A stretch of 34,700 bases of DNA from Clostridia bacterium. Its GTDB lineage: Bacteria; Bacillota; Clostridia; TANB77; CAG-508. The stretch lies in the NCBI GenBank assembly GCA_017430135.1, contig JAFRNM010000010.1, forward strand, positions 1 through 34,700, in the 5' to 3' direction. Under the pieces are notes generated by a model that worked only from the letters and a program-made list of their open reading frames with translations, did not search any database and was not told the origin of the DNA. A program made the translations under genes and the position numbers. Shown one piece after another: positions 15,227-23,278 of this stretch; within the stretch, counting starts at the first letter, position 1; each line of letters opens with the position of its first letter.

Positions 15227-15427
15227 CTATGATACTTTATCCAATTTTTTCAATAATCCTGAATATTCATCTTGTAATTTTGCGACATCTCCGTTTTTTT
15301 GACTATGACTCATTATAAATTCAGTAACTTCAGTTATTATCATATTTGCATCTTCTTTTGAATAATCTATTTGTGCTTTATTAAGTAGCTTTATTTCATT
15401 TTCTGTTAATATATTTACTAATTGCAT
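15227..15427 (-). CDS. 66-aa helical protein, function unknown
   Basis: The protein consists of two or three helices (NEIKLLNKAQIDYSKEDA; NMIITEVTEFIMSHS; AKLQDEYSGLLKKLDKV). It has a TCCTC-type (GAGGA) ribosome binding site and lies between the metallo-hydrolase gene and the 333-aa gene with gaps of 19 and 12 bp, so the three are probably one operon. Its size and pattern YSKEDA resemble the 112-aa protein at 25084, but too weakly to call them related. Confidence 0.65.
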   Translation of the reverse strand: MQLVNILTENEIKLLNKAQIDYSKEDANMIITEVTEFIMSHSQKNGDVAKLQDEYSGLLKKLDKVS

Positions 15428-15446
15428 GTTATTTTCCTCTTTTCGT

Positions 15447-16079
15447 TTATTTCATCATTATTATTCCTTTTATACTAGGATGAAGTAATTTCACAAAGTC
15501 TTCAGCATCTTGTATTGTTCCAACTACACTTCCATAATGAACTGGAACAGCTATTTTAGGCTTTATTTCGTTTACTAATAATGCAGCCTCTTTAAAGTCC
15601 ATCGTATATGTTCCACCAACTGGCACAAAAGCAACATCACATTCAACATTTCTACTTTCTTCAGTTATATCTGTATCTCCAGCAAAATAATATTTAATTT
15701 CATCAATTTCTAATATATAACCTACCCAATTATTTTCTTTAAGATGAAATTGTTTATTTGTATTGTATGCTGGAATTGTTTCAAACTTAATATCACCTAC
15801 TATATCTTTTTCATAAGGTTCAACTATAATAATATTCTCTTTTTTAAATCCTCTCATTAATAACTTTTCAGATAAAGTTTCTGGTGCAATAACAATTGTT
15901 TCACTTTTCCTTACTCTGTCAATGTCTGGTTCAGAGTAATGGTCATAATGATCGTGGGTAATAAAAATATAATCTGCATCATTATAATTTTTTTCAATTT
16001 TATATGGATCTATATATATTACTACTCCTTTATTAATTCTAATACTACTATGAAATAGTAACTCTACATTTTCAAGCAT
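15447..16079 (-). CDS. MBL-fold metallo-hydrolase
   Basis: About 210 aa. The metal-binding motif THDHYDH lies near residues 42-48, a later FAGDTD gives the bridging Asp, and VPVHYG near the end gives the last His. This is the UPF0173-like, single-domain type of metallo-beta-lactamase fold, probably a phosphodiesterase, lactonase or thioester hydrolase; the substrate is unknown. The ATG at 16079 is better placed behind GAGGA than the GTG at 16088. It has its own promoter, and a bidirectional terminator shields it from the gene upstream. Confidence 0.88.
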   Translation of the reverse strand: MLENVELLFHSSIRINKGVVIYIDPYKIEKNYNDADYIFITHDHYDHYSEPDIDRVRKSETIVIAPETLSEKLLMRGFKKENIIIVEPYEKDIVGDIKFETIPAYNTNKQFHLKENNWVGYILEIDEIKYYFAGDTDITEESRNVECDVAFVPVGGTYTMDFKEAALLVNEIKPKIAVPVHYGSVVGTIQDAEDFVKLLHPSIKGIIMMK

Positions 16080-16101
16080 TTTATTCACTTCCTCGTTCCC
16101 A

Positions 16102-16129
16102 ATTATAACATAGTTTTTTATTTTTGCAA
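16102..16129 (-). promoter_or_regulatory. Promoter of the metallo-hydrolase operon
   Basis: TTGCAA (16124-16129), 16-bp spacer, TATAAT (16102-16107) on the minus strand, about 25 bp before the start codon. Confidence 0.65.
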
Positions 16130-16132
16130 ATT

Positions 16133-16158
16133 AAAAAACAGGTTTTTTCCTGTTTTTT
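16133..16158. terminator. Bidirectional terminator
   Basis: Perfect stem AAAAAACAGG / CCTGTTTTTT with a short T-rich loop. The T tracts on both strands allow bidirectional use; on the minus strand it ends the 84-aa gene. Confidence 0.8.
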
Positions 16159-16411
16159 AAATCTCAAATATATTAACTTTTAAGAGTATTCTAGAAATCT
16201 TAATTTTATCATCTAATGGTATTTCCCATGTGCTACCTATAATACTCCTTTTTCTTTTATCTTCTTTTGTAGGTTCTCCAATTAACTTATTTAGCTTTCT
16301 TTGTAAATCAGCTTTATTAGTGTATATTGAAAGTATATTCTCATCATATAACACATTTATTGTTGTTTCAATTTCTGCTTTAATTGGTTCTTTGTATATC
16401 TTTTCTTTCAT
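16157..16411 (-). CDS. 84-aa conserved small protein, function unknown
   Basis: MKEKIYKEPIKAEIETTINVLYDE begins a protein of predicted beta-alpha-beta pattern: NILSIYTNKADLQRKLNKLIG, then SIIGSTWEIPLDDKIKISRILLK. I have an impression of very similar small genes from clostridial genomes, often near regulators, without a function. It lies about 43 bp downstream of the HTH/AbrB-like gene and probably shares its transcript. Confidence 0.7.
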   Translation of the reverse strand: MKEKIYKEPIKAEIETTINVLYDENILSIYTNKADLQRKLNKLIGEPTKEDKRKRSIIGSTWEIPLDDKIKISRILLKVNIFEI

Positions 16412-16454
16412 AACATTCCTTCTTTCTGCAATAATTCTTTATCTTGTGTGAATG

Positions 16455-16784
16455 TTATTTTTTTGATTTTCTAATTATTATTTCTCTTTCGTCTTTGTTC
16501 TTATCTATAAAGAATGTAATTCTTTTATCTTCTTTATTTATACCTATTTCTTTCAATAAGTTCTCAGGAATACGAATTGAATTTCTTTGACCTCTTTGTG
16601 TTTTGTTTTTTGTTATTGTTCCTAAGACAAAATCTATATTATTATCTTCTTTATATTTTTTTATAGTATCATAAATTACTGGCTTAGAAACTTTTAATTT
16701 TTCAGATATTTCATAAGCATATAATCCATCTTTTATATGTAAATTAATAATATCTTTTTTGGTTTGTTCATCAATTTTTTTCAT
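16455..16784 (-). CDS. HTH plus AbrB/MazE-like DNA-binding protein
   Basis: About 109 aa from the ATG at 16784, which follows a GGGTGA site. The longer frame from 16835 overlaps the promoter and is not used. The N-terminal half is a resolvase-type helix-turn-helix (DGLYAYEISEKLKVSKPVIYDTIKKY). The C-terminal half (QRNSIRIPENLLKEIGI...EREIIIRK) reads like a SpoVT/AbrB swapped-hairpin domain. Two different DNA-binding folds on one chain are unusual. It is probably a local regulator. It is transcribed from its own promoter. Confidence 0.75.
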   Translation of the reverse strand: MKKIDEQTKKDIINLHIKDGLYAYEISEKLKVSKPVIYDTIKKYKEDNNIDFVLGTITKNKTQRGQRNSIRIPENLLKEIGINKEDKRITFFIDKNKDEREIIIRKSKK

Positions 16785-16806
16785 ATCAATCACCCATTCT
16801 AGCCTC

Positions 16807-16835
16807 ATTTTATCATTAAAAAGCAAATTAATCAA
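16807..16835 (-). promoter_or_regulatory. Promoter of the HTH/AbrB-like gene
   Basis: TTGATT (16830-16835), 17-bp spacer, TAAAAT (16807-16812) on the minus strand, so transcription begins about 15-20 bp before the ATG at 16784. Confidence 0.65.
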
Positions 16836-16844
16836 GTAATAAAC

Positions 16845-17117
16845 TTATTCTACTTCTTCATTTTCTTCTATATATTTTTCATAATGATTCTGAATTTTTT
16901 CGTGCATATATGAATCTAATGTATCTCTAAATTCATCATTGTCTGCTATTTCTGTTGCATATTTTTTTATTTCAAATGTATTTAATCCTAAGCAATAATC
17001 ATCGCCTTTTGCAATTGCTAACTCTAATAAATCTAGTGCAATACCTTTTTCTAAAAAATTCATATCTTCATCATGTTTTATTTCATATTCAATTAATTGT
17101 TTTATTCTATCATCCAT
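16845..17117 (-). CDS. 90-aa acidic protein, function unknown
   Basis: A helical acidic protein (MDDRIKQLIEYEIKHDEDMNF ... YIEENEEVE) with a glutamate-rich end, like many proteins of this block. The ribosome binding site is GAGGAAA. It lies 24 bp after the 490-aa gene and closes that operon before the separate promoter of the HTH/AbrB-like gene. No motif was recognised. Confidence 0.65.
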   Translation of the reverse strand: MDDRIKQLIEYEIKHDEDMNFLEKGIALDLLELAIAKGDDYCLGLNTFEIKKYATEIADNDEFRDTLDSYMHEKIQNHYEKYIEENEEVE

Positions 17118-17141
17118 TGTTTTTTCCTCGCTTCTTAATTT

Positions 17142-18599
17142 CTAAATAATTTCATCTTCATCTTCTTCAGCAACTATACTAACTCTGTCATATATATCAC
17201 TATCTTCCAACATTAGTATTTCTGGGTTATTAAATAATTCTTCATACTCAATATAATCTTTTCCATTTAAAATTTCTTTATTAGTAATTAATGTTCCCTT
17301 GAAATCAACAAATGTATTTCTTTCGATTGTTTCCTTTTTGTCTGTTCCTCTATATTCATAGTAATACAAATCATTAAATCTATCCTCTTTTGGTATTCTT
17401 TTATCTAATTCACTGAATCTAATTGCTTTCTTTTGTATTAAACTCTTCTCAAATAATTCTTTTGCATTTTCACTTATCTTGGCTTTGTTTTTTATATCAT
17501 TAGTTGTTATTTGACATTTTTCCTGTGTTTCAAATACTATTGTTGTAACATTATCTTTTGTTTGAATATTATCTATATTTTTAATATTTAATCCTTCAGA
17601 TATATACTTATACAAATCATTAATGCAATTATCAATATTATCATATTTGGTTATTTTTTCTTGCAATTTATTTGTAGAATCCATAACAGCCTCTTTAACA
17701 AGAGAAGTTTTTATTTTCTCAATAATTTTTTCTCCCTGCTCTTTTATTTCTGTAGTATTACTTTTTAAAATAGTATTTTGTATTAGCTTAATTTGTTCTT
17801 TTGTTTGATAATTTATGTTATAAAAAGCAATCCTTTCTTGATTTTCATTATTTTCATACTTATTTTTATATTCTTGTTCGTTATAATTTTTTATAAAATT
17901 TATTAACTCTTTTGCAATTTTGTTTTTTTCTTCATTCATTTGAATATATTCTTCTATTTGAAAATAAGGTATATATTCTTCTTCATAAAATTCTGGTCTA
18001 AACTCTATATAATCATTATTTAATGGTTGTTTTGTTATTTCTAAATTAGTTACATCATCTAAATAATTTCCAATATAGTAATCATTATGACCTCTGTAAT
18101 CTCCTCCACCTCTGCCATTTCCTAATGTTAGTAATAATGATAGTGGAGAAATTCTAATGATTTCATATTCTTTCATTTTCTTGTCTTTGTATATCCAAGC
18201 TAACGGACAATGTTCTAGATTTATATATTGTTTTTTATTATGGTTATAAATATATTTATATTCTTCTTTTTCTAAATCTTTTAAACCAATCTGTTTATAA
18301 TTATCTGCTTGACTATATATAGTTTCTTTATATCCTTCTTTATCCTTTTTATTATAAATACCTAACTCTTTTTCAATCTCAACAAGTTTTTTATAATCGT
18401 ATGATTCTTCATCATCTGAACTTACTGCATAATCCCCTACAACATATACTCTATCACCTTTCCATTCATTTGCCATTTTATCTATTAAATTTAAAATTAA
18501 TGAATTTAAATTATATGACCATTCCATTAATTTAACTCCACCATCAGATCTCATGTACTCTTTTTTATCAATGTTTACTACTTTATAATATTGTCCCAT
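17142..18599 (-). CDS. Large phage/element protein of the MGQYYK type, function unknown
   Basis: About 485 aa starting MGQYYKVVNIDKKEYM; the ATG at 18599 follows TTGGAGG, while the earlier in-frame ATG at 18614 has no site. The first ~190 residues (MGQYYK, GGVKLMEWSY, VYVVGDYAVSSDDE, CPLAWIYKDKK) match a type of conserved hypothetical protein I know from phages and plasmids. The C-terminal ~270 residues are helical and coiled, ending EEDEDEII. There is no catalytic signature. It lies 16 bp after the Api92-like gene. Confidence 0.7.
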   Translation of the reverse strand: MGQYYKVVNIDKKEYMRSDGGVKLMEWSYNLNSLILNLIDKMANEWKGDRVYVVGDYAVSSDDEESYDYKKLVEIEKELGIYNKKDKEGYKETIYSQADNYKQIGLKDLEKEEYKYIYNHNKKQYINLEHCPLAWIYKDKKMKEYEIIRISPLSLLLTLGNGRGGGDYRGHNDYYIGNYLDDVTNLEITKQPLNNDYIEFRPEFYEEEYIPYFQIEEYIQMNEEKNKIAKELINFIKNYNEQEYKNKYENNENQERIAFYNINYQTKEQIKLIQNTILKSNTTEIKEQGEKIIEKIKTSLVKEAVMDSTNKLQEKITKYDNIDNCINDLYKYISEGLNIKNIDNIQTKDNVTTIVFETQEKCQITTNDIKNKAKISENAKELFEKSLIQKKAIRFSELDKRIPKEDRFNDLYYYEYRGTDKKETIERNTFVDFKGTLITNKEILNGKDYIEYEELFNNPEILMLEDSDIYDRVSIVAEEDEDEII

Positions 18600-18615
18600 A
18601 TATTTTACCTCCAAT

Positions 18616-19308
18616 TCATTCTTCTATTTCATCATCTTCCCCATAATTTGGTACTTCACAAGGTATATCAACATATCCTCCACTACCATTTGATGAATAA
18701 GTACCAGCAAAATCCATTCCAGGTTCTTCATAATACCACTCTATGTTTTCTTCAGGAAAATTTGAAATTAGCTTTTCTACAATCTTTTCAGGTGGATTCC
18801 ATGCTGTCATAAATGTTATTGTTCCTTCTTTTGGTTCTCCACAAGTATCACAAGCATCCCATTTTGTACCCCAATTTGCATATCTCCACCCATACCAATC
18901 GGTATAGCCATAATTTAAAGCATTATTTATGTATGTTTGTCCAAGTTGTCTAAATGTCTTTATTCCTAACTTTTTTTCTTCATCATTCGGTTTATACTTT
19001 TTACTTAAATCACTTAATTTTTTATAGTTTTCCTCAAATGTTTTATCTTTATCAAATACATTTAATATGCTTTTAAGTAAATCACGATTTTTTATAGATA
19101 ATTTTCTTATTGTATCCATTCTTTTAAATTGATTCATTTGTAATAACGTATAATAAATCGCATTATTTATATAACTTCCTGAAGTAACATATAAAGAATC
19201 AGGCATAGGAATAATTTTTTGAAATGATATTTGCTTTGTATTTTCATCAAATATTGTTTTTAATACTTTTTCACTTGCTCTTATTTCATTAAAACACCAA
19301 TTTGGCAT
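18616..19308 (-). CDS. Api92-like/DUF1281-type ferredoxin-fold protein
   Basis: 230 aa. It begins MPNWCFNEIRASEK, and contains YGYTDWYGWRYANWGTKWDACDTCG near residue 140, the hallmark of Api92-like (DUF1281/YubB-type) proteins encoded by phages and conjugative plasmids. A second fold element follows (ITFMTAWNPPEKIVEKL). The function of the family is unknown. It is 12 bp after the bS6-like gene and 16 bp before the MGQYYK gene, so the three form one operon. The tail is acidic (EDDEIEE). Confidence 0.85.
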   Translation of the reverse strand: MPNWCFNEIRASEKVLKTIFDENTKQISFQKIIPMPDSLYVTSGSYINNAIYYTLLQMNQFKRMDTIRKLSIKNRDLLKSILNVFDKDKTFEENYKKLSDLSKKYKPNDEEKKLGIKTFRQLGQTYINNALNYGYTDWYGWRYANWGTKWDACDTCGEPKEGTITFMTAWNPPEKIVEKLISNFPEENIEWYYEEPGMDFAGTYSSNGSGGYVDIPCEVPNYGEDDEIEE

Positions 19309-19320
19309 ATAGCTTCCTCC

Positions 19321-20079
19321 CTACATTTCTTCTTCTTCCTCTTCTTCAGTATCTTCTTTTATGTTTTCTTTTCCTAAATACTTGTTATAATAATATAGTT
19401 TTCCTTTCTCATCTTCTGCATTATCTTCAATAATCTTATTGTAACTACATAATCCTTCTTCTAGTTTTACTGTAATAAACTTAATAATATCATCATTTAT
19501 CCTTATTTTTCTTTCAAGTTCGCTTATAATCTCAGGTTTTGAAATAAAATCTATTTCTAAATAATAACCTTCATTTTCTTTTTTTATCTCATAGGCTAAT
19601 TGTTTTTTACCATGTTCTTTAACATTATCAATAAATAATTCCTTTTTATCCCAGTCTTTTAAAATATCATTAATAACCTCTTTTACTTTTTCTTTTTCAT
19701 ATCTTCCTGGTATTATCAACATTTGTTCATATTTGTATCCATTTCCTTTAATTTCCTCCATTTTTAAATTTCCTCCTTCAATTTTTTTATTACTATCAAT
19801 TCCTAATAAGTATTCATCTTTTGTTCCATTCATAAAATATTGCGTTAATTCTGTTATTTCTATTTCTCCTTTTTCTAATTTACTAAAAACCTCTTTTACT
19901 TCAGCATCATTTTTAAAATTTTCAAGTTCTAATCTAAATGTTTTATTAGCTTCACTACCTCTTTGAGCAATAGGATATACTGCAATATTTAAAGTTTTTA
20001 TAAAATCATAATCATTTTTCCAATTTTCTATCTGTATTCTTGTTCCGTCTTTCATTTTTGCTCTTTCTAATACTTCCAT
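19321..20079 (-). CDS. Two-domain protein with ribosomal bS6-like domain and poly-Glu tail
   Basis: 252 aa. Residues 1-105 are an unrecognised soluble domain (DGTRIQIENWKNDYDFIKT...). Residues 114-208 read like ribosomal protein bS6: YKYEQMLIIPG at the start, HGKKQLAYEI, EGYYLEIDF in the middle, then RKIRINDDIIKFITVKLEE, in the right order and spacing. The chain ends EDTEEEEEEEM. bS6 normally stands alone and binds 16S rRNA with bS18; here it is fused and lies in a mobile-type block, so a regulatory or RNA/ssDNA-binding job is more likely. An internal ATG with a strong ribosome binding site starts the bS6 domain. A terminator precedes the gene. Confidence 0.8.
   Translation of the reverse strand: MEVLERAKMKDGTRIQIENWKNDYDFIKTLNIAVYPIAQRGSEANKTFRLELENFKNDAEVKEVFSKLEKGEIEITELTQYFMNGTKDEYLLGIDSNKKIEGGNLKMEEIKGNGYKYEQMLIIPGRYEKEKVKEVINDILKDWDKKELFIDNVKEHGKKQLAYEIKKENEGYYLEIDFISKPEIISELERKIRINDDIIKFITVKLEEGLCSYNKIIEDNAEDEKGKLYYYNKYLGKENIKEDTEEEEEEEM
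19759..19778 (-). promoter_or_regulatory. Internal ribosome binding site and start before the bS6-like domain
   Basis: AAGGAGG (19772-19778) lies 10 nt before an in-frame ATG (19759-19761, codon 107). It could give a separate 146-aa product that holds only the bS6-like domain and the acidic tail. Confidence 0.5.
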
Positions 20080-20096
20080 AACTCCTCCAACTTTTG

Positions 20097-20134
20097 AAAA
20101 AAGCGAGAAAATACTAACTAATATTTTCTCGCCC
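20097..20134 (-). terminator. Terminator between the surface protein and the bS6-like operon
   Basis: Stem GGCGAGAAAATA / TATTTTCTCGC with a TTAGTTAG loop, then TTTTTTC on the minus strand. It lies only ~20 nt before the next start codon. A weak promoter (AAGACA, 16 bp, TAATAT) just before it would make it a leader attenuator of the bS6-like operon. Confidence 0.8.
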
Positions 20135-20151
20135 TTACATATTATTAACTA

Positions 20152-22581
20152 TTAAAATCCTGTCTTAGGTAATTTTTTTATTGATAATGAAAAATTATAT
20201 GAAGTTGTTTGCCAATCTGAATTTGAAGCAAGTGGTATTGTCTTTCCATTGATAGATGTATAATTTCCATATAAGTATGTTTTGTTTGTCCAAATATCAT
20301 TTGCTTTAACAGTATCATTTACTTTTGCAAACATAAATGGCTTTTCTTCTGCCTCAAATCCTGCTTTTACTGTTCCAAATCTTAATTCCCATTCAGTAAT
20401 ATATTCTTCTTCAGAATTTAATTTTGCAAAATCAATATAATTATTTTTCTTTGTGTTAAATTTTCCATCTTCTGTTTTTTCATTTTTATATTGTTTATAT
20501 TCTTCTCCAGTTTTATTAGTTTTGTAATATATTTCATAATCTAAATCTTCATTATATGTTCCAGTATATAGTTTTGTAGCTCTTATATATTCAGTAGGTA
20601 ATACATCTTTCCAAACAAAATCATCTAATGAAACATTTGATGTATTCTTTAATTGTGGGAAGTTATATAAAATCTCATCGTTTGCTTGACATTGAACAAT
20701 ACCTTTTTTCTCTATAATTAAACCTAGTTTTACTGCCTCATTTTTAAATGTAATTGGTATTAGCTCTCCTTGTTTCTTTACTTCTACTATTTGGGTTCTA
20801 GCTTCTTCATCTGGATTTAATAAGTAAAATTCTGGTGGTCTTACCTCTTCAACTAGATATTTTCCATATCTTAATACTACTTTAATTTCTCCATTTTCAT
20901 CTGTTTCAAGGTTTTCCTTTAATAATTTGTGTTTCATATCATAGATATTGTATTTTGCTCCTTGTAATTTATCTCCTGTTTTTTTATTTGTTATTTCAGA
21001 ATCATCTTTAGCTTCTTTATTTATTTCTATCGTTGATGTAATTATTGTATCATCAGATTTTATAGTAATTGGTCCACTTGTACCGTTTATTTCAAAAGAG
21101 TGTTCAACATCATCTAAGTTGTAGCCTTTCGGAGCCACCAATTCCTTTGTAACAAAGAAACCTTGTGGTAAAGAATCTACAACAGTCAATCCTTCACTAT
21201 TTGTAGGTTCTGTTTTATAAACTAATTTATCTTCTGAATCCACTTTTTTATTTTTATTTACATCTTCATAGATTCCATAAACTGCTCCTGATAATTTTGT
21301 ATTAGTTCCTCTTTCTGTTTTTTCTATTTTTACATTTGGAGTATCTGTTGAACTTACTTTAACTGTACTTCCATTAACTTTTACTTCAAATGCTTGTTGG
21401 TCATCATCTAAATTGTATCCCTCTGGTGCTTTGGTTTCAACTGCCACAAATGAACCTACTGGCAAATCTGTTATTGTAATTTTTCCCTCACTATTGGTAG
21501 GTCCAACATGTTTAACTTTGTTTTCTCCTTCATCATATTTACCATTTTTATTAGAATCTTCATAAATATCATATTCTGCTCCAGGTAATCCTTTTGATGT
21601 TCCTCTTTCCGTCTTTTTAATTTCAGTATCTGGTACATCAATATTTAGTTTAGTTGAAGATTGTCCTATCTCATAAGGATCTGTTACTAAAGCATAATCT
21701 TGCCAAGCCGAATTAGGTGATTCTCCATAAAGAATAGGATAAGTTTTCATTCTTATATTATCAATATGAACATAACCTTTTATATCATTTGTAATTTTTT
21801 TCTCTGGTATTGCAACTTTAAATGTTGCACTTCCTGAATAATCATATTGTTCACCATTTCCTGTATTTAAAACTTTTGTACCTTCTGGCATTGATTGTAA
21901 TCTTATGTTGTATGATGTCATTTCTAAATCTGAATCAACTGTCATTTGTTGTATGTAATAATCTGTTCCTCCAATATTTTCTTTTGTTAAATCTCCTTGT
22001 TTAGTAATGTTAGCTTTTGGTTCTTTATAGACATTACTTCCATTTTTAGCCGCATTCACAATATTTATTATTGCGTTTTTCATTGCGACTCCTTCATCAT
22101 CAGCTGGTTCATAGAATGTATATGAATCTCTTCCATAGATAATGTCATATACTGCCATTTTTGTAACCATAAAAGCATTATAGTCATTTGCAACTCCTAA
22201 TTCAGAAGCTGACTTAAATGGAAATCCATTTGTTATAGCCCTATAAATTTGTGCATTATTCGCAATTGCAGATACATCTGTTAAGTTACTATTTACAGCT
22301 GTAGTATATCCACCTGTTTCTTGTGCTCCTAGTCTATCTCTTTGTAAACAATAAGCTGGATATTGTACTCCATCTCTTTCATAAACTACATAATTACATA
22401 TAATAAAAGACCACGCATTTTGATTATCATCCCAAAACATTAAATGATAATCGCATTGCCCTATACTATACAAACTCGCAGATGAAATTGGAGTTGCCGC
22501 ATTTACTATAGGTGCTAAATAACTGAAACTTATCATTAGTATTAATAAAATTAAAATTGTTTTTGATACTACTTTTCTCAT
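20152..22581 (-). CDS. Secreted surface protein: thioester-like domain, three SpaA/CnaB repeats, LPKTGF end
   Basis: About 809 aa from the ATG at 22581 (behind AAAGGAG). A signal peptide (MRKVVSKTILILLILMISF...VNA) is followed by a thioester-like domain with Cys in PAYCLQRD. The usual second residue, Gln in TQxAxW, is Lys here (VTKMAVYDI). Three SpaA/CnaB domains follow, the first two with GAEYDIYEDSNKNGKYDEG-type Asp/Asn loops that may bind calcium and ETKAPEGYNLDD-type strands that often form isopeptide bonds. The chain stops directly after KKLPKTGF, with no membrane segment or positive tail. The class D-like sortase gene is 5 kb upstream, under the same type of promoter. Confidence 0.88.
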   Translation of the reverse strand: MRKVVSKTILILLILMISFSYLAPIVNAATPISSASLYSIGQCDYHLMFWDDNQNAWSFIICNYVVYERDGVQYPAYCLQRDRLGAQETGGYTTAVNSNLTDVSAIANNAQIYRAITNGFPFKSASELGVANDYNAFMVTKMAVYDIIYGRDSYTFYEPADDEGVAMKNAIINIVNAAKNGSNVYKEPKANITKQGDLTKENIGGTDYYIQQMTVDSDLEMTSYNIRLQSMPEGTKVLNTGNGEQYDYSGSATFKVAIPEKKITNDIKGYVHIDNIRMKTYPILYGESPNSAWQDYALVTDPYEIGQSSTKLNIDVPDTEIKKTERGTSKGLPGAEYDIYEDSNKNGKYDEGENKVKHVGPTNSEGKITITDLPVGSFVAVETKAPEGYNLDDDQQAFEVKVNGSTVKVSSTDTPNVKIEKTERGTNTKLSGAVYGIYEDVNKNKKVDSEDKLVYKTEPTNSEGLTVVDSLPQGFFVTKELVAPKGYNLDDVEHSFEINGTSGPITIKSDDTIITSTIEINKEAKDDSEITNKKTGDKLQGAKYNIYDMKHKLLKENLETDENGEIKVVLRYGKYLVEEVRPPEFYLLNPDEEARTQIVEVKKQGELIPITFKNEAVKLGLIIEKKGIVQCQANDEILYNFPQLKNTSNVSLDDFVWKDVLPTEYIRATKLYTGTYNEDLDYEIYYKTNKTGEEYKQYKNEKTEDGKFNTKKNNYIDFAKLNSEEEYITEWELRFGTVKAGFEAEEKPFMFAKVNDTVKANDIWTNKTYLYGNYTSINGKTIPLASNSDWQTTSYNFSLSIKKLPKTGF

Positions 22582-22584
22582 ATT

Positions 22585-22711
22585 CTCAAAAACTCCTTTC
22601 TTAAAAAAATATTTCAAACAAAAAAGTCCAGAGAGCTTTCTCTGAACTTTTTATTTGATACTAAAATAATATCTTAATTTTATTTAAAAGTAAATGTCAG
22701 TTTTTGCACAG
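22585..22711 (-). promoter_or_regulatory. Shared-box promoter P1 and leader hairpin of the surface protein gene
   Basis: Minus strand: box TGTGCAAAAACTGACA (22695-22710), -35 TTTACT (22689-22694), 18-bp spacer, -10 TATTAT (22665-22670). The leader carries the stem AAAAGTTCAGAGA / TCTCTGGACTTTT (22621-22650), extendable by CAAA/TTTG pairs, followed by T6, then AAAGGAG and the start. Confidence 0.75.
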
Positions 22712-22720
22712 ATTTTGTAA

Positions 22721-23278
22721 TCAAACTTCAACTAATCTTACTAAAACTTTTCCATTTTTACAATTTTTATCATAAACAACATTAGATTTTACATCTACTA
22801 AATGAGTTGGATTATCATTTTCAATTACATTCATTTTCTGCAATCCATCAAATATATATTTTGATGCTGAATAAACATTATCAACATCTCTATTCCTTAG
22901 AGGTTCAATATATGTAATATATCCTTTGATTGGTTTTGCAATCCTTAATTTATCCACATTTTGTCTTTTTAATTCCCAACCTATTATATCATCTGTGTTT
23001 CGTTTAAATGTTCCTGAATATCCTTGTGAATGTTTGCATACATGTAGATAATCATTTAATGAAGGTAACTTAGAATCTATTTCAAATGTATATTCCTTTT
23101 GGTTTCCATCATATAAATCATTTCCGCAAAAAGGACAATTACTTATTTTTATTTTAGAAATTATTTTATTCTTTTCTTCTTCTTTTTTATAAATTATAAG
23201 TCTATTATTTTTTATTACTAAACCTGAATTACTTTTTTCATTATATATTCTTTGTTCTTTTTCACAATATTTACACAT
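22721..23278 (-). CDS. RusA-like Holliday junction resolvase with zinc ribbon
   Basis: About 185 aa. The start is the ATG at 23278 overlapping the upstream stop (GTG at 23287 is an alternative). CKYCEK (residues ~2-7) and CPFCGND (~50) form a zinc ribbon. The RusA domain follows: LPSLNDYLHV opens it, and RNRDVDNVYSASKYIFDGL carries the Asp-x-Asp-Asn catalytic core, with a further Asp in NVIENDNPTHL. RusA cuts four-way DNA junctions as a dimer; the fused zinc ribbon is an extra DNA-binding part. It overlaps the triple-HTH gene by 8 bp. Confidence 0.85.
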   Translation of the reverse strand: MCKYCEKEQRIYNEKSNSGLVIKNNRLIIYKKEEEKNKIISKIKISNCPFCGNDLYDGNQKEYTFEIDSKLPSLNDYLHVCKHSQGYSGTFKRNTDDIIGWELKRQNVDKLRIAKPIKGYITYIEPLRNRDVDNVYSASKYIFDGLQKMNVIENDNPTHLVDVKSNVVYDKNCKNGKVLVRLVEV

